From: Cecembia sp.
GTDB lineage: Bacteria; Bacteroidota; Bacteroidia; Cytophagales; Cyclobacteriaceae
Direction of reading: 5' to 3'
Assembly (NCBI RefSeq): GCF_007126775.1
Contig: NZ_SLAP01000166.1
Span: 1-64,000 of the forward strand
Length of the DNA stretch: 64,000 nucleotides
The translations under genes were made by a program, and so were the position numbers. Below are positions 35,472-44,405 of the stretch, piece by piece. Below the pieces are notes generated by a model. It worked only from the letters and a program-made list of their open reading frames with translations. It did no database searches and was not told the DNA's origin. Each line of letters starts with the position of its first letter. The first letter of the stretch is position 1.

Positions 35472-36817
35472 TGAAAAAACTATTTTGTATGCTGACCCTG
35501 TTGATGCTGGGTCAGCATTTAAGCTTTGCACAAGAAGAAATCAATATAGATTTAGAAGAGGCTATTCTCATTGGTCTTGATCAAAATTTTGGTGTCAAAA
35601 TCGCCAGTAATAACCAGAATATTGCTGAAAGAGAGGTAAGGATTACCAAGGGTAGCCTGCTTTTTCCTATAATAGATGCCAATTTTTTGAGAGCATATAC
35701 AGTAGACGATGTGACTCAGCAATTCGTTAACTCGCCAGAACCCAATGAGATAAAGGGAGCGGAATCAAATAATGAAAACTATTCTTTAGTTGGAATATAT
35801 GGCTTAAGACCTGAGGCGATTTACACCATGAAGGTTGTTGGGAAGCTGGCCGAGGTCAGTGAATTGCAGGCTAAAGTAATGGTAGAAAATACAGTTGCCG
35901 GGATTGCTACTGCTTATTACCGGTTGGTTTTGGAACAGCAGCGACAAAAAGTCTTGGAAACAACGCTGGAATTGTCCGAATCCCGCTTGAACATAGCACA
36001 GGCTAGGTATGAACTGGGCGGGGCTGGGAAAAGGGATTACCTGACTGCGCAAGTGGATTACAATACGGACCGTTCCCTGCTGGTGAATCAGCAATTGGCT
36101 ATTAAAAATGCCAGGATCAATCTCAATGAATTGCTGGCACTTTCCCCCGAAACCCAGCTTGCGGTTAAAGACACCATTGTGGTTAAAAATAACCTGATAC
36201 TGGATGACTTATTGGAAAATGCTTATATCCACAACAAAGAGTTCTTAATTACCCAGAGGAATGAAAACGTAGCTTTCCTTAGTCTAAGAGAAACCCAAGC
36301 TTTAAGACTCCCATCTGTAAACCTGAATGCCTCTTACAATAACAATACCTTGAATGCTGAGGCCGGTTTCTTGCTGTTCAACCAAAGACAGGGGTTTAAT
36401 TATGGCTTTACAGCATCTTTTAATGTCTTCAATGGTTTTGCGCTTAACAGAAGGATACAGAATGCCAAAGTCCAAAGGGTAAATGCAGAATTGGCTGTGG
36501 AACAAATGGAAATTCAGATGGCCTCGGATATCCAAAGGGCCTATAACATATACAATACCAACCTGCAGTTGTTGGATATAGAATATGCAAATTACAAAGT
36601 TGCAGTTGAAAGTGCTGACATCGCCTTGGAAAGGTTCCGTTTGGGTATTGCCGATTACCTGCAGTTCCGGGATGCGCAGGTCAATCTCCTGACAGCAGAG
36701 GACAGGTTGATCACCGCCTTATATAATATCAAGGAAATGGAAATTGAATTGATGCGCTTGTCGGGAAGGATATTTTACCAAGGAGATGAAAACAGATTTT
36801 CTCTCGTCGTTAAATAG
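35471..36817 (+). CDS. TolC-family outer membrane efflux channel
   Basis: The 448-residue protein has a signal peptide (MKKLFCMLTLLMLGQHLSFAQ) and two repeats of the TolC helical-barrel type with long alpha-helical stretches such as VLETTLELSESRLNIAQARYE and its counterpart VAVESADIALERFRLGIADYLQF. It completes the tripartite pump. Translation starts on the last base of the permease stop, indicating coupling. A strong terminator follows. Confidence 0.94.
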   Translation: MKKLFCMLTLLMLGQHLSFAQEEINIDLEEAILIGLDQNFGVKIASNNQNIAEREVRITKGSLLFPIIDANFLRAYTVDDVTQQFVNSPEPNEIKGAESNNENYSLVGIYGLRPEAIYTMKVVGKLAEVSELQAKVMVENTVAGIATAYYRLVLEQQRQKVLETTLELSESRLNIAQARYELGGAGKRDYLTAQVDYNTDRSLLVNQQLAIKNARINLNELLALSPETQLAVKDTIVVKNNLILDDLLENAYIHNKEFLITQRNENVAFLSLRETQALRLPSVNLNASYNNNTLNAEAGFLLFNQRQGFNYGFTASFNVFNGFALNRRIQNAKVQRVNAELAVEQMEIQMASDIQRAYNIYNTNLQLLDIEYANYKVAVESADIALERFRLGIADYLQFRDAQVNLLTAEDRLITALYNIKEMEIELMRLSGRIFYQGDENRFSLVVK

Positions 36818-36840
36818 TCCAAAATATATTTATTTTTGAA

Positions 36841-36875
36841 AAGCCATCCTGATTATCAATGGGATGGCTTTTTTG
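36841..36875 (+). terminator. Intrinsic terminator of the RND operon
   Basis: AAGCCATCC (36841-36849) pairs with GGATGGCTT (36862-36870) and is followed by a T run. It lies 23 nt after the TolC stop. Confidence 0.88.
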
Positions 36876-36951
36876 CTTTTCAAAATTGACACATAGTTTC
36901 CAAATATTATTTGGTATAAAATTTGTTATTTTTACTACTTGTGCTCACCAT

Positions 36952-36967
36952 GTCCATGATTATGGAC
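36952..36967 (+). promoter_or_regulatory. 5' leader hairpin before the MltF-like gene
   Basis: GTCCAT-GATT-ATGGAC is a perfect 6-bp stem with a 4-nt loop ending 9 nt before the start codon, where it could affect ribosome access. Confidence 0.3.
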
Positions 36968-36976
36968 CTAAAATAA

Positions 36977-38377
36977 ATGAAAAAAGCCCTGGTAGGAGTT
37001 TTTATAATTATTGTAATTTCCCTTTTTGGATTCCAGTGTACTTCCCTTGATAAAAGAGAAGTGCTAGAAAATCCTTGGGATAATCCTGTATCCCTGGATC
37101 TTGATGAAATCGTAAAAAGAGGATATATCAGAGCGGTAGTGGACAATTCTTCTACCAGTTATTATATCTACAGGGGCAGAAGGATGGGTTATGAGTTTGA
37201 AATGCTCAGAAGCTTGGCCAAGCATTTAGGAGTAAAGCTGCATTTGATCGTCAAATCTGATATCAAAGAGGCATTCAAATTGCTCAATAAGGGTACAGCT
37301 GATATTATCGCCATGAATCTGGAAGTAACAGATGCCAGAAGCAAAATGGCCAATTTTACAACTCCATTGGGACAAATGGGTACGGTTCTGGTGCAAAGGA
37401 AAGACGGTGATCCTGCCAAAGATTTTTGGGAGCTTCAGGGCAAAGTATTGCATATCAGAAAGGATGCAGTATACAGGGCCCAATTAGACCAGATTCAGGA
37501 AGCTTATGGCATCGAATTCTCTATTATGGAAGGACAGGGAGACAATGAATTCTTCATACAAAAAGTCGTTAATAAAGAAATTGACTTTACAGTGGTAGAC
37601 AGGGTAGAAGCCCTTGTCAATGCGACCTATTACAACAGCCTGGACATAGACTTTGAAATCAGTCCCAAGTCTGATGTGGCCTGGGCTATTAGAAAAAATG
37701 CGCCTGAACTCGAAATAGCAGTTAACCAGTGGATTGAAAATGGGAGAAGTTCAGGTTATATAAATACTGTGTACGCCAAATATTTCAAAAATTCTAAGAA
37801 CAGTTATTTCCGGAACAACAGCCCTTTTTCTTCTCTAGCCGGAAATTCCATTTCTCCCTATGATGAGATCATTAAAAGGGGTTCGGAAGATTTGGGTTGG
37901 GATTGGAGATTATTGGCCTCATTGGTTTACAAAGAATCCAGATTTGATACCACAGCCATCTCCTATGCGGGCGCAGTTGGGCTTTTGCAATTGATGCCCG
38001 TGACTTTAGAGAGATTTGGCGTGGAAAACCCCAACGATCCCTTTGAAAGTCTGATGGGTGGAGTCAGCTACCTCAAGTATTTGGACCGTTTTTGGAGAGC
38101 AAGGATTCCTGAAGCCAATGAAAGGATAAAAGTGATTTTGGCCTCCTATAACATAGGACATGGTCATGTAGAGGATGCCTGGAAATTGACCATCAAATAT
38201 GGTGGAAACCCCCAAAATTGGGAAAGTATTGCTACTTTTCTCCAGCTTAAAACAGATCCCATGTATTATAGAGACCCTGTGGTAAGGAGCGGTTATGCAA
38301 AAGGCCACCTCGCTGTCAATTATGTCGATGACATTATGATCCTATATGATTCCTACAGGGTCCTGATTGATCCCTGA
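36977..38377 (+). CDS. MltF-like lytic transglycosylase lipoprotein
   Basis: Lytic transglycosylases cleave peptidoglycan to 1,6-anhydro-muropeptides. The 466-residue protein has a lipoprotein signal (lipobox FGFQC), a periplasmic binding-protein domain (about 50-270, with GYEFEMLRSLAKHLG and DIIAMNLEVTDAR) and a C-terminal SLT domain with catalytic E320 in YKESRFDT, then AVGLLQLMP and ASYNIGHGHVEDA. This is the order of E. coli MltF, in which the first domain controls the second. It would sit on the outer membrane facing the periplasm. Confidence 0.92.
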   Translation: MKKALVGVFIIIVISLFGFQCTSLDKREVLENPWDNPVSLDLDEIVKRGYIRAVVDNSSTSYYIYRGRRMGYEFEMLRSLAKHLGVKLHLIVKSDIKEAFKLLNKGTADIIAMNLEVTDARSKMANFTTPLGQMGTVLVQRKDGDPAKDFWELQGKVLHIRKDAVYRAQLDQIQEAYGIEFSIMEGQGDNEFFIQKVVNKEIDFTVVDRVEALVNATYYNSLDIDFEISPKSDVAWAIRKNAPELEIAVNQWIENGRSSGYINTVYAKYFKNSKNSYFRNNSPFSSLAGNSISPYDEIIKRGSEDLGWDWRLLASLVYKESRFDTTAISYAGAVGLLQLMPVTLERFGVENPNDPFESLMGGVSYLKYLDRFWRARIPEANERIKVILASYNIGHGHVEDAWKLTIKYGGNPQNWESIATFLQLKTDPMYYRDPVVRSGYAKGHLAVNYVDDIMILYDSYRVLIDP

Positions 38378-38382
38378 TCGGT

Positions 38383-39105
38383 TCAATAGATTTTTAATCC
38401 TCCGGAAATCACAAATACAACAGGGATTTTATGCAGATCCAGTTTGTTGTTTTTCCAATCCTTGGCTGACTTGGTTTGGATCAGTTCATCTTTTCCAGTT
38501 AGATTTTTGGCGATGCAAAGCAGGGTTTCGGGGTGAAGATGGGTTATCAGGTCTTGGAACAATTGATTGTTTCTAAAAGGCGTTTCCATAAAAATCTGTG
38601 TCCGGTTTTGTTGAATGGCCTCTGACTCCAGTGCTTTGATGGCTTGAACCCTCATTTTTTTATCGATGGGCAGGTAACCATGGAATGCAAAAGACTGACC
38701 ATTAAAACCTGAACCCATCAGTGCCAAAAACATGGAACTTGGACCACTAAGGGGCACCACCTGAACGCCTTTCTCATGAGCCAATGCCACAGCAGCAGCC
38801 CCTGGATCTGCTATTCCCGGACAACCTGCCTCTGACATTATGCCCATATCCACTCCTTCCATAAGCGGCTGCGTAATGCGCTCCAGTTCTGCCCTTCTGG
38901 TCTTTTTGTCCATTACTTCAAAGTGCAATTCCTCTATATTCAGTCCCAATTTCAGGCTACTGATAAATCTTCTGGCGGTACGCACATTTTCTACCAGGTA
39001 ATGCTTGGTATGGCTAATGATTTCCCGGATTTCTTCTGAAATGACTTTATCCGCGGTGTCCTCGGCCACAACAGTGGGTATAAGGTACAGTTTTCCTCTT
39101 TTCAT
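38383..39105 (-). CDS. RsmI-like SAM-dependent methyltransferase (tetrapyrrole methylase fold)
   Basis: The 240-residue protein has the RsmI/tetrapyrrole-methylase fold: N-terminal GKLYLIPTVVAED (where RsmI has GTLYLVPTPIGN), MGIMSEAGCPGIADPGA (RsmI-type SDAGTPGISDPG) and VVPLSGPSSMFLALMGSGFN. RsmI methylates C1402 of 16S rRNA; the changed N-terminal motif suggests a paralogue of unknown target rather than RsmI itself. The ATG at 39105 matches the family N-terminus better than the ATG at 39129. It is convergent with the MltF-like gene, 5 nt apart. Confidence 0.82.
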   Translation of the reverse strand: MKRGKLYLIPTVVAEDTADKVISEEIREIISHTKHYLVENVRTARRFISSLKLGLNIEELHFEVMDKKTRRAELERITQPLMEGVDMGIMSEAGCPGIADPGAAAVALAHEKGVQVVPLSGPSSMFLALMGSGFNGQSFAFHGYLPIDKKMRVQAIKALESEAIQQNRTQIFMETPFRNNQLFQDLITHLHPETLLCIAKNLTGKDELIQTKSAKDWKNNKLDLHKIPVVFVISGGLKIY

Positions 39106-39179
39106 CCTATAAAGATATATGGTTCGCATTATTTTTCTTAATCCATCTGTTTTTGAGCAATTACAGGCTTTATTGTTTG

Positions 39180-39210
39180 TTGGTCATGTAATCCAGCATT
39201 TTTAATTTTG
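39180..39210 (+). promoter_or_regulatory. Promoter of the 160-residue protein gene
   Basis: TTG (39180-39182), 20 nt, TAATTTTG (39203-39210); the start codon lies 57 nt downstream. Confidence 0.6.
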
Positions 39211-39267
39211 CTTTCCTTAGGAATAAAAATAAGTTCTTATATTTAGTAGGAAAACAGTCAAAAAAAC

Positions 39268-39750
39268 ATGAAAAATTTAGTCTTTATAGTTGTTTTGTTT
39301 GCCTTGCCTTATGTGCAGGTTTTTGGACAGACGGATAAGCAAATGATTGATGTGGAATATGATTTTTTTGGTTCCATCAACTCTTATTCAGTTTCTGGAA
39401 AGACATTGCACTATAAGGATTTGAAAGCCATTTTTGAAAATTATCCAGAACCTAAGGTTCATATGGACAAGGCCATTAAAAGAAAAAATATAGCCACTCC
39501 ACTTTTAGCAATAGGAGGGGCAGGGCTTATCACCAGTTTCATCGTAAGGACGACCGATGCAGGTCCTGCTGTATTTTGGTCATCTTTTGGCGTTTTTGCG
39601 GTTGGTGCGTCTTATCACCAAGGATACCGCGTGAACCTCCAACGTGCTGTCAATACCTATAATAAAAATCTATTTGAGTCTACCAGGGTAAGAAGTAGTT
39701 TGGATTTAAAGTTAAGTCCCCTTCAAACAGGCTTGATTTACAGTTTTTGA
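39268..39750 (+). CDS. Exported hypothetical protein with a hydrophobic middle
   Basis: I do not recognise this 160-residue protein. It has a signal peptide (MKNLVFIVVLFALPYVQVFGQ), a soluble stretch with YDFFGSINSYSVSGKTLHYKDL, and two adjacent hydrophobic segments (about 75-93 and 97-113) separated by RTTDAG. Its own promoter supports it as a gene. Envelope location is inferred. Confidence 0.7.
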   Translation: MKNLVFIVVLFALPYVQVFGQTDKQMIDVEYDFFGSINSYSVSGKTLHYKDLKAIFENYPEPKVHMDKAIKRKNIATPLLAIGGAGLITSFIVRTTDAGPAVFWSSFGVFAVGASYHQGYRVNLQRAVNTYNKNLFESTRVRSSLDLKLSPLQTGLIYSF

Positions 39751-39841
39751 TAATTTTACCCAACTTAATTATTTTGGTTCCTTTTTTTCTAATTTAGGTT
39801 TAATTTCCAATTGGTTTAAAATTGATAAAAGAGATTCATTC

Positions 39842-41194
39842 ATGAAGCAGTATAAGCATCTTGGTACTCTGATGTGCCTTTTCTTTTACATGATGGCAAT
39901 TCCGTTTTCCGGCAAAGCTCAAGAAGTCAAAGCATTGGTGGGAGGGACATTGATTGATGGTTTTGGAGGACCACCCATTAGAAACTCGGTCATTATCATT
40001 GAAGGGGAGAGGATCAAAGAAGTCGGACAGGTCGGTTTCCTTCAGGTTCCTGAGGGGGCAGAGATTATTTCCACAGAAGGCATGTCTGTTATGCCAGGGC
40101 TCTGGGACATGCATGTGCACTTGATGATCAATGGGCATAGCAATTACACCCATTGGGACAGTACCTACATCGATCTTTTTGAATCAGTCATCATGCCATC
40201 CTCCGCCCATCAGCTTCTTTTGGCAGGAGTGACCTCCGCCAGAGATTTGGGGGCTCCTTTAGAGGCTAGCATCAATGTCCGTGAGCGCATCAATAAGGGC
40301 GAAATCCCAGGTCCTACACTGTATGTTTCAGGACCATTTATACAAAAAGAACCTTATCCAGGAACCAAGGCCTTCCGCTGGGGAGTCAATGGACCTGCTG
40401 ATGCCAGGGCTAAGGTTAAAAAACTGATAGATGCCGGTGTAGACCTAATCAAACTGATTGATCATGATGAAATGACTTTTGAAGAAGCAAAAGCAGTCGT
40501 CGAGGAGGCCCATAAATATGGGAAACCTGTTATTGCCCATTCGCATAGACCCGAGGAAATTCGAATAGGAATGCAAATCGGAGTGGATTGCTTTGAACAT
40601 ACAGGGCTTGCCTCCGCTCCTGAATATCCGGAAGATATAATTGAATTGATCAAAGAGCGTACTGCCAAGATGAATTTAGGGCCACTTTATTGGACACCTA
40701 CTGTGGAAGGTCTGTACAATTATGAGTACACACGCAACAACCCCGAGAAACTGGATGATCCTTCATGGCATTTGGGATTGCCTGATTCCATTATTCGCGA
40801 CATAAGGGCCTCTCTACGTTTTCCGGGAAGAATGCCCTATTTTCAATTGACACCAGTGAGAAAACCCACTCTGGAAAGAAAGATCAATCAGCTCAAAGAT
40901 GCAGGAGTAGTCATGCTTATTGGCACAGACAGTGGTATTCCCATGAAGTTCCACAGTCAAAGTACTTGGAATGAATTGGATGTATGGGTCAATGAATTTG
41001 GTTTTGATCCATTATTGACAATTAAAGCCGCAACTTACTGGCCAGCAGTAGCCATGCGGGCAGATCATGATTATGGAACAATCAGTGAAGGTAAATACGC
41101 CGATATCATTGCCGTCAGAGGGGATGTGTTACGCTATATCAGTTTGCTCCAAAATGTGGATATGGTGGTGAAGCATGGTAAAAGGGTCAAGTGA
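39842..41194 (+). CDS. Exported amidohydrolase (imidazolonepropionase-like)
   Basis: The 450-residue protein has a signal peptide (to about residue 27) and a metal-dependent hydrolase barrel. Metal motifs are MPGLWDMHVHLMI for the first HxH, the Lys region VDLIKLIDHDE, PVIAHSH and GVDCFEHTG for later His ligands, and LIGTDSGIPM for the catalytic Asp. Such exported amidohydrolases of Bacteroidota often act on dipeptides or cyclic amides; the substrate is unknown. It ends in a hairpin repeat shared with 62 kb. Confidence 0.87.
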   Translation: MKQYKHLGTLMCLFFYMMAIPFSGKAQEVKALVGGTLIDGFGGPPIRNSVIIIEGERIKEVGQVGFLQVPEGAEIISTEGMSVMPGLWDMHVHLMINGHSNYTHWDSTYIDLFESVIMPSSAHQLLLAGVTSARDLGAPLEASINVRERINKGEIPGPTLYVSGPFIQKEPYPGTKAFRWGVNGPADARAKVKKLIDAGVDLIKLIDHDEMTFEEAKAVVEEAHKYGKPVIAHSHRPEEIRIGMQIGVDCFEHTGLASAPEYPEDIIELIKERTAKMNLGPLYWTPTVEGLYNYEYTRNNPEKLDDPSWHLGLPDSIIRDIRASLRFPGRMPYFQLTPVRKPTLERKINQLKDAGVVMLIGTDSGIPMKFHSQSTWNELDVWVNEFGFDPLLTIKAATYWPAVAMRADHDYGTISEGKYADIIAVRGDVLRYISLLQNVDMVVKHGKRVK

Positions 41195-41215
41195 CGGATT
41201 CAGTAATCTGTCACT
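41190..41215. repeat. Hairpin repeat at the amidohydrolase stop
   Basis: AGTGAC-g-GATT-cagt-AATC-t-GTCACT forms a stem with one internal mismatch. It starts inside the last codons of the amidohydrolase gene and ends 16 nt before the convergent hydrolase stop. Thirteen bases (GTGACGGATTCAG) recur at 62468-62480. No T tail, so termination is doubtful. Confidence 0.55.
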
Positions 41216-41230
41216 GTATCTATCGGTGAA

Positions 41231-41998
41231 TTACATCTTATTCAAAAAGGAACGCACTGTTTCAATGACGGCGGCTGGTTGCTCGGCATGTAACCAGTGT
41301 CCCGCATTTTTGATGTAAATCAGGTGACTGTTAGGGAAGAGCTGCTCTATATCTTTCTTATCAGTTTCCAGAATATAGTCTGAATTTTCACCCCCCATAA
41401 AGAGTGTAGGTTTATCAAAATGAGCATTGGAATCCATGGCTTCCCCTACATTGGCAATTTTTTCTGTGATCACAGGCAGATTGACTTTCCATTTGAAACC
41501 ACCATTATCTCCCCTGCCGAGACTTTTGAGTAAAAATTGGCGAATGCCCTGAGTCTGGATGTATTGGGCCAAGATATCTTCTGCTTCTTTTCTCGATTTT
41601 AAGTCATTGACGGGAATGGCATTCAGTCCCTCTAATATTCTTTGGTGGTGAATGGGATAAAAGCGAGGAGCGATATCAGCCACGATGAGCTTATCCACCA
41701 ACTCAGGATGTTTTAATGCCAAGGTCATAACGGTTTTTCCTCCCATAGAATGGCCCATAAAGAAAGCAGAGGAGAGTCCTTCTTCCTCCATGAGGTCTTT
41801 TAGGTCTTCTGCCATGACAGTATAGTTCCATTCATCTGTATGTGGGGAATCTCCATGATTCCTTTGGTCCACCAAATACAAGGTGAAATATTTTTCCAAT
41901 TCTCTGGCAATGGTAAACCAATTGTCTGCAGATCCAAAAAGACCGTGGACAATAATAAGGGGCTTTCCAGCCCCCATTTTTTTAAAATTCAATTTCAT
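41231..41998 (-). CDS. Alpha/beta hydrolase (YbfF-like)
   Basis: A 255-residue esterase-like hydrolase with the oxyanion motif IVHGLFGSADNW, VDQRNHGDSPH, the nucleophile elbow MGHSMGGK, the Asp of APRFYPIHH region or GENSDYI, and the catalytic His in NAGHWLHAEQP. This set of motifs is that of E. coli YbfF, an acyl-CoA esterase-like enzyme. The ATG at 41998 (MKLNFKKMG) is chosen because the longer frame from 42067 would run 44 nt into the ThuA gene. It closes a five-gene minus-strand cluster. Confidence 0.87.
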   Translation of the reverse strand: MKLNFKKMGAGKPLIIVHGLFGSADNWFTIARELEKYFTLYLVDQRNHGDSPHTDEWNYTVMAEDLKDLMEEEGLSSAFFMGHSMGGKTVMTLALKHPELVDKLIVADIAPRFYPIHHQRILEGLNAIPVNDLKSRKEAEDILAQYIQTQGIRQFLLKSLGRGDNGGFKWKVNLPVITEKIANVGEAMDSNAHFDKPTLFMGGENSDYILETDKKDIEQLFPNSHLIYIKNAGHWLHAEQPAAVIETVRSFLNKM

Positions 41999-42023
41999 CA
42001 AAATATTTTTTATGCAAATCCTA

Positions 42024-42779
42024 TCAGTCAATTGGGAATCCTTTAGCTGCCCACCAGATACCACCATAGAGGTGTTTTAGGAAATCTTTGTCTTCATAAG
42101 TTGACTCCAAATGTCCCAGCGCAGTATAAAATACCCTGCCTCCATCAAACTCATGGTACCAAGCCATGGGATGGAAGTCCCCCATACCATCTTTGGCATC
42201 ATAAGTCCTTTCATCAGCTGTGATCAAAACGGTTACTTCCTGATTAAAGTTCTTGAAGGCATAAAGCTCATCAGTCCATATCCATTTTTCGGGAAGGTGA
42301 TAGGTAGCAGGATGGTTTCTATTGACCACATCTAGTTTTAAAGTTTGATTATGGGGGTGATTTTTAAATTGTGCCCCAATCATTTTATTATACCACTCCC
42401 AATCATACTCGGTATCAGTGGCGCTGTGAATACCGACCACTCCTTTGCCGGATTGCACAAAGCGTTGAAATGCTGCCCGCTGCTCCTCGTTGAAAATGGT
42501 TCCAGTAGTGTTATTCATCACGAGGACATCATATTTGGCAAGATTTTCATCATTGATAAGATTGGCGTCCTCACTTACATATACATCAAATAAGTGTTCC
42601 TTGCTGAGTCGCTTGATGGCTGCTGCTGCTTCAGGGATGGCCTGATGTCTGAACCCTTGGGTTTTACTGAAAATCAAGACCCGGAATTGACCTCTTTGTT
42701 GGGCCATGGTCTCTAGGCTGAAGCACATCATCAGTACCATCATCAATATCAGCTGAAAGTATTGTTTCATTCTGTTCAT
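42024..42779 (-). CDS. ThuA-domain protein, exported
   Basis: The 251-residue protein has a signal peptide (to about residue 26, LETMAQ) and a ThuA domain of the glutamine-amidotransferase-like fold, with VLIFSKTQGFRHQAI, DVLVMNNTTGTIF, GVVGIHSATDTEY and PMAWYHEFDGGRVFYTALGH. ThuA was named for trehalose utilisation in rhizobia, but the family is broad and its biochemistry is uncertain. It lies 25 nt upstream of the YbfF-like hydrolase and is likely co-transcribed. Confidence 0.88.
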   Translation of the reverse strand: MNRMKQYFQLILMMVLMMCFSLETMAQQRGQFRVLIFSKTQGFRHQAIPEAAAAIKRLSKEHLFDVYVSEDANLINDENLAKYDVLVMNNTTGTIFNEEQRAAFQRFVQSGKGVVGIHSATDTEYDWEWYNKMIGAQFKNHPHNQTLKLDVVNRNHPATYHLPEKWIWTDELYAFKNFNQEVTVLITADERTYDAKDGMGDFHPMAWYHEFDGGRVFYTALGHLESTYEDKDFLKHLYGGIWWAAKGFPID

Positions 42780-42831
42780 GGTGTTAGGGTTTTATGTTGA
42801 GATTTTTGTAAATTAATATAACCAATGTTTT

Positions 42832-43602
42832 TCAGTGGACAAGTCCATACAATTCTGCTGCTTTCTTTCTGGAAAAAGCGTTGAAATGCCACCACTCTGA
42901 GCCAATTCCGGTAAATCCTCCCGCCTTCATTGCTTCTCTTAAGATTTTTCTATTGTCGATATGGGCCTGGGTGATTTTTCCTTCTTTGAGCATTTGGTCC
43001 TCCCTATCAGGGTAGGCAGGATATCCAAAATAATCGTAGGCGGTTCCTAAATCCAAAGCCTCTCCACTATCCGCCCATGCCAGGGTAAGGTCCACAGCTA
43101 CTCCATAATTATGAAGCCCTCCTATTTTGGGATCCGCTACATAAAGGGGTTTGATACTGTCTGGCTTGTCTAAATTATCCCATAGAATTTGCTGTACCCT
43201 TAAGGGCCTGACTCCGTCGTAAATCAAAAATGTCAGTTCAGGATGGTATTTTTGTAAATGTTCATACGCTTTTTTTAACATTTCTGCTACCTCTGTCTGT
43301 AGGTAGCAGTTGTATAAATCACCATATACGTCCTGTCCAAAAAAATTATCGCTGCTGGAGTATTTCAAGTCTACAAATACACCTGGGATTATATCTTTTA
43401 CATCAACAAGACCGGCATCGATAAGACTTTGTTCTAATTCACCTACAGTTTCGGTTTCCTCAGGTTCCTGATCATCTTGGGACCAATCTTCTTCAGTTTC
43501 CAATACAATTGCCGCATTGTCATCTACTGTTTCATTTTTTGGGTTACAGCCAAAAGCAAGAAAGGCAATTAAGCATAAGGTTTGGTAAATTCTTCTGTAC
43601 AT
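42832..43602 (-). CDS. M15 family D-Ala-D-Ala dipeptidase-like lipoprotein (VanX-type)
   Basis: A 256-residue zinc peptidase with a lipoprotein signal (lipobox before Cys in FGCNPK) and an acidic linker rich in E and D. The VanX-type features are VDLKYSSSDNFFG, DGVRPLRVQQ, the zinc ligands in GGLHNYGVAVDLTL and EWWHFNAF. Such enzymes cleave D-Ala-D-Ala dipeptides or peptidoglycan peptides; membrane anchoring favours wall-peptide recycling rather than glycopeptide resistance, as no van partners are present. It sits 3 nt after the SDR gene upstream. Confidence 0.88.
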   Translation of the reverse strand: MYRRIYQTLCLIAFLAFGCNPKNETVDDNAAIVLETEEDWSQDDQEPEETETVGELEQSLIDAGLVDVKDIIPGVFVDLKYSSSDNFFGQDVYGDLYNCYLQTEVAEMLKKAYEHLQKYHPELTFLIYDGVRPLRVQQILWDNLDKPDSIKPLYVADPKIGGLHNYGVAVDLTLAWADSGEALDLGTAYDYFGYPAYPDREDQMLKEGKITQAHIDNRKILREAMKAGGFTGIGSEWWHFNAFSRKKAAELYGLVH

Positions 43603-43604
43603 TA

Positions 43605-44366
43605 TTAAAGGTTTTTCTTGACCATGGCTGCTGTTGCCTGGGCAGAGGGAAGGATTACGATATCTGCCAATACCACATGGGCAGGTCTGCTGACAGCAAA
43701 GGCTATGGTTTCTGCAATGTCCTCTGCTGTCAGTGCTTGGTAACCTGTATACACTGATCTGGACCGGCCTTCGTCTCCTTTGAACCTGACCAAGGAAAAT
43801 TCTGTCTCGACCAGACCAGGATGAATCCCCATTACCCGAATACCATGAGGATTGAGGTCAATGCGCATGCCTTTGGTAAGGGCGTCCACAGCGTGCTTGG
43901 AAGCACAATATACATTACCTAATGGATAAACTTCTTTTCCTGCGATGGATCCGATATTGACAATCGTCCCTGTATTCCTTTTGACCATTTCAGGAATAAC
44001 TTCGTTGGAGACATAAAGCAAACCTTTGACATTGATGTCCATCATGGCATCCCAGTCATCTGGATTACCAGACTGAATAGGGTCCATGCCATGGGCATTT
44101 CCTGCATTATTGATCAAAACATCTACTTTTTTCCAGGCATCAGGCAAGGTTGCAAAAGCATCTTTCACAGCTTCCTTGTCCCTGACATCAAACGTCAGGC
44201 TCAATGAATCTACCCCTTCCTTGTTTAATTCTATTTGTAATTCCTGCAGCCTTTTATACCTTCTCCCGGTAGCAATGATGTTGTATCCAAGTTGCGCAAG
44301 AGAAAGTGCTGTAGCCCACCCGATACCAGAGCTGGCACCGGTGACCATCGCTATTTTCTTTTCCAT
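43605..44366 (-). CDS. Short-chain dehydrogenase/reductase (YdfG-like)
   Basis: A classical SDR of 253 residues with the cofactor motif TGASSGIGWA, INNAGNAHG, a catalytic Ser in NIGSIAGK and the YxxxK pair in YCASK. The similarity is to YdfG-type enzymes (3-hydroxy acid and serine dehydrogenases), with GRR after the second strand suggesting NADP. It is 2 nt upstream of the VanX-like gene and 39 nt downstream of the epimerase-like gene. Substrate cannot be named. Confidence 0.88.
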   Translation of the reverse strand: MEKKIAMVTGASSGIGWATALSLAQLGYNIIATGRRYKRLQELQIELNKEGVDSLSLTFDVRDKEAVKDAFATLPDAWKKVDVLINNAGNAHGMDPIQSGNPDDWDAMMDINVKGLLYVSNEVIPEMVKRNTGTIVNIGSIAGKEVYPLGNVYCASKHAVDALTKGMRIDLNPHGIRVMGIHPGLVETEFSLVRFKGDEGRSRSVYTGYQALTAEDIAETIAFAVSRPAHVVLADIVILPSAQATAAMVKKNL

Positions 44367-44405
44367 GACATGAATTTAATTATTTAAGTCTGCTAAATGA
44401 AATAA

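Noticed and set aside
42832-43602. Vancomycin resistance role for the VanX-like protein
   Set aside because: No VanA, VanH, VanS or VanR relatives are near, and it is a lipoprotein; peptide recycling is more likely.
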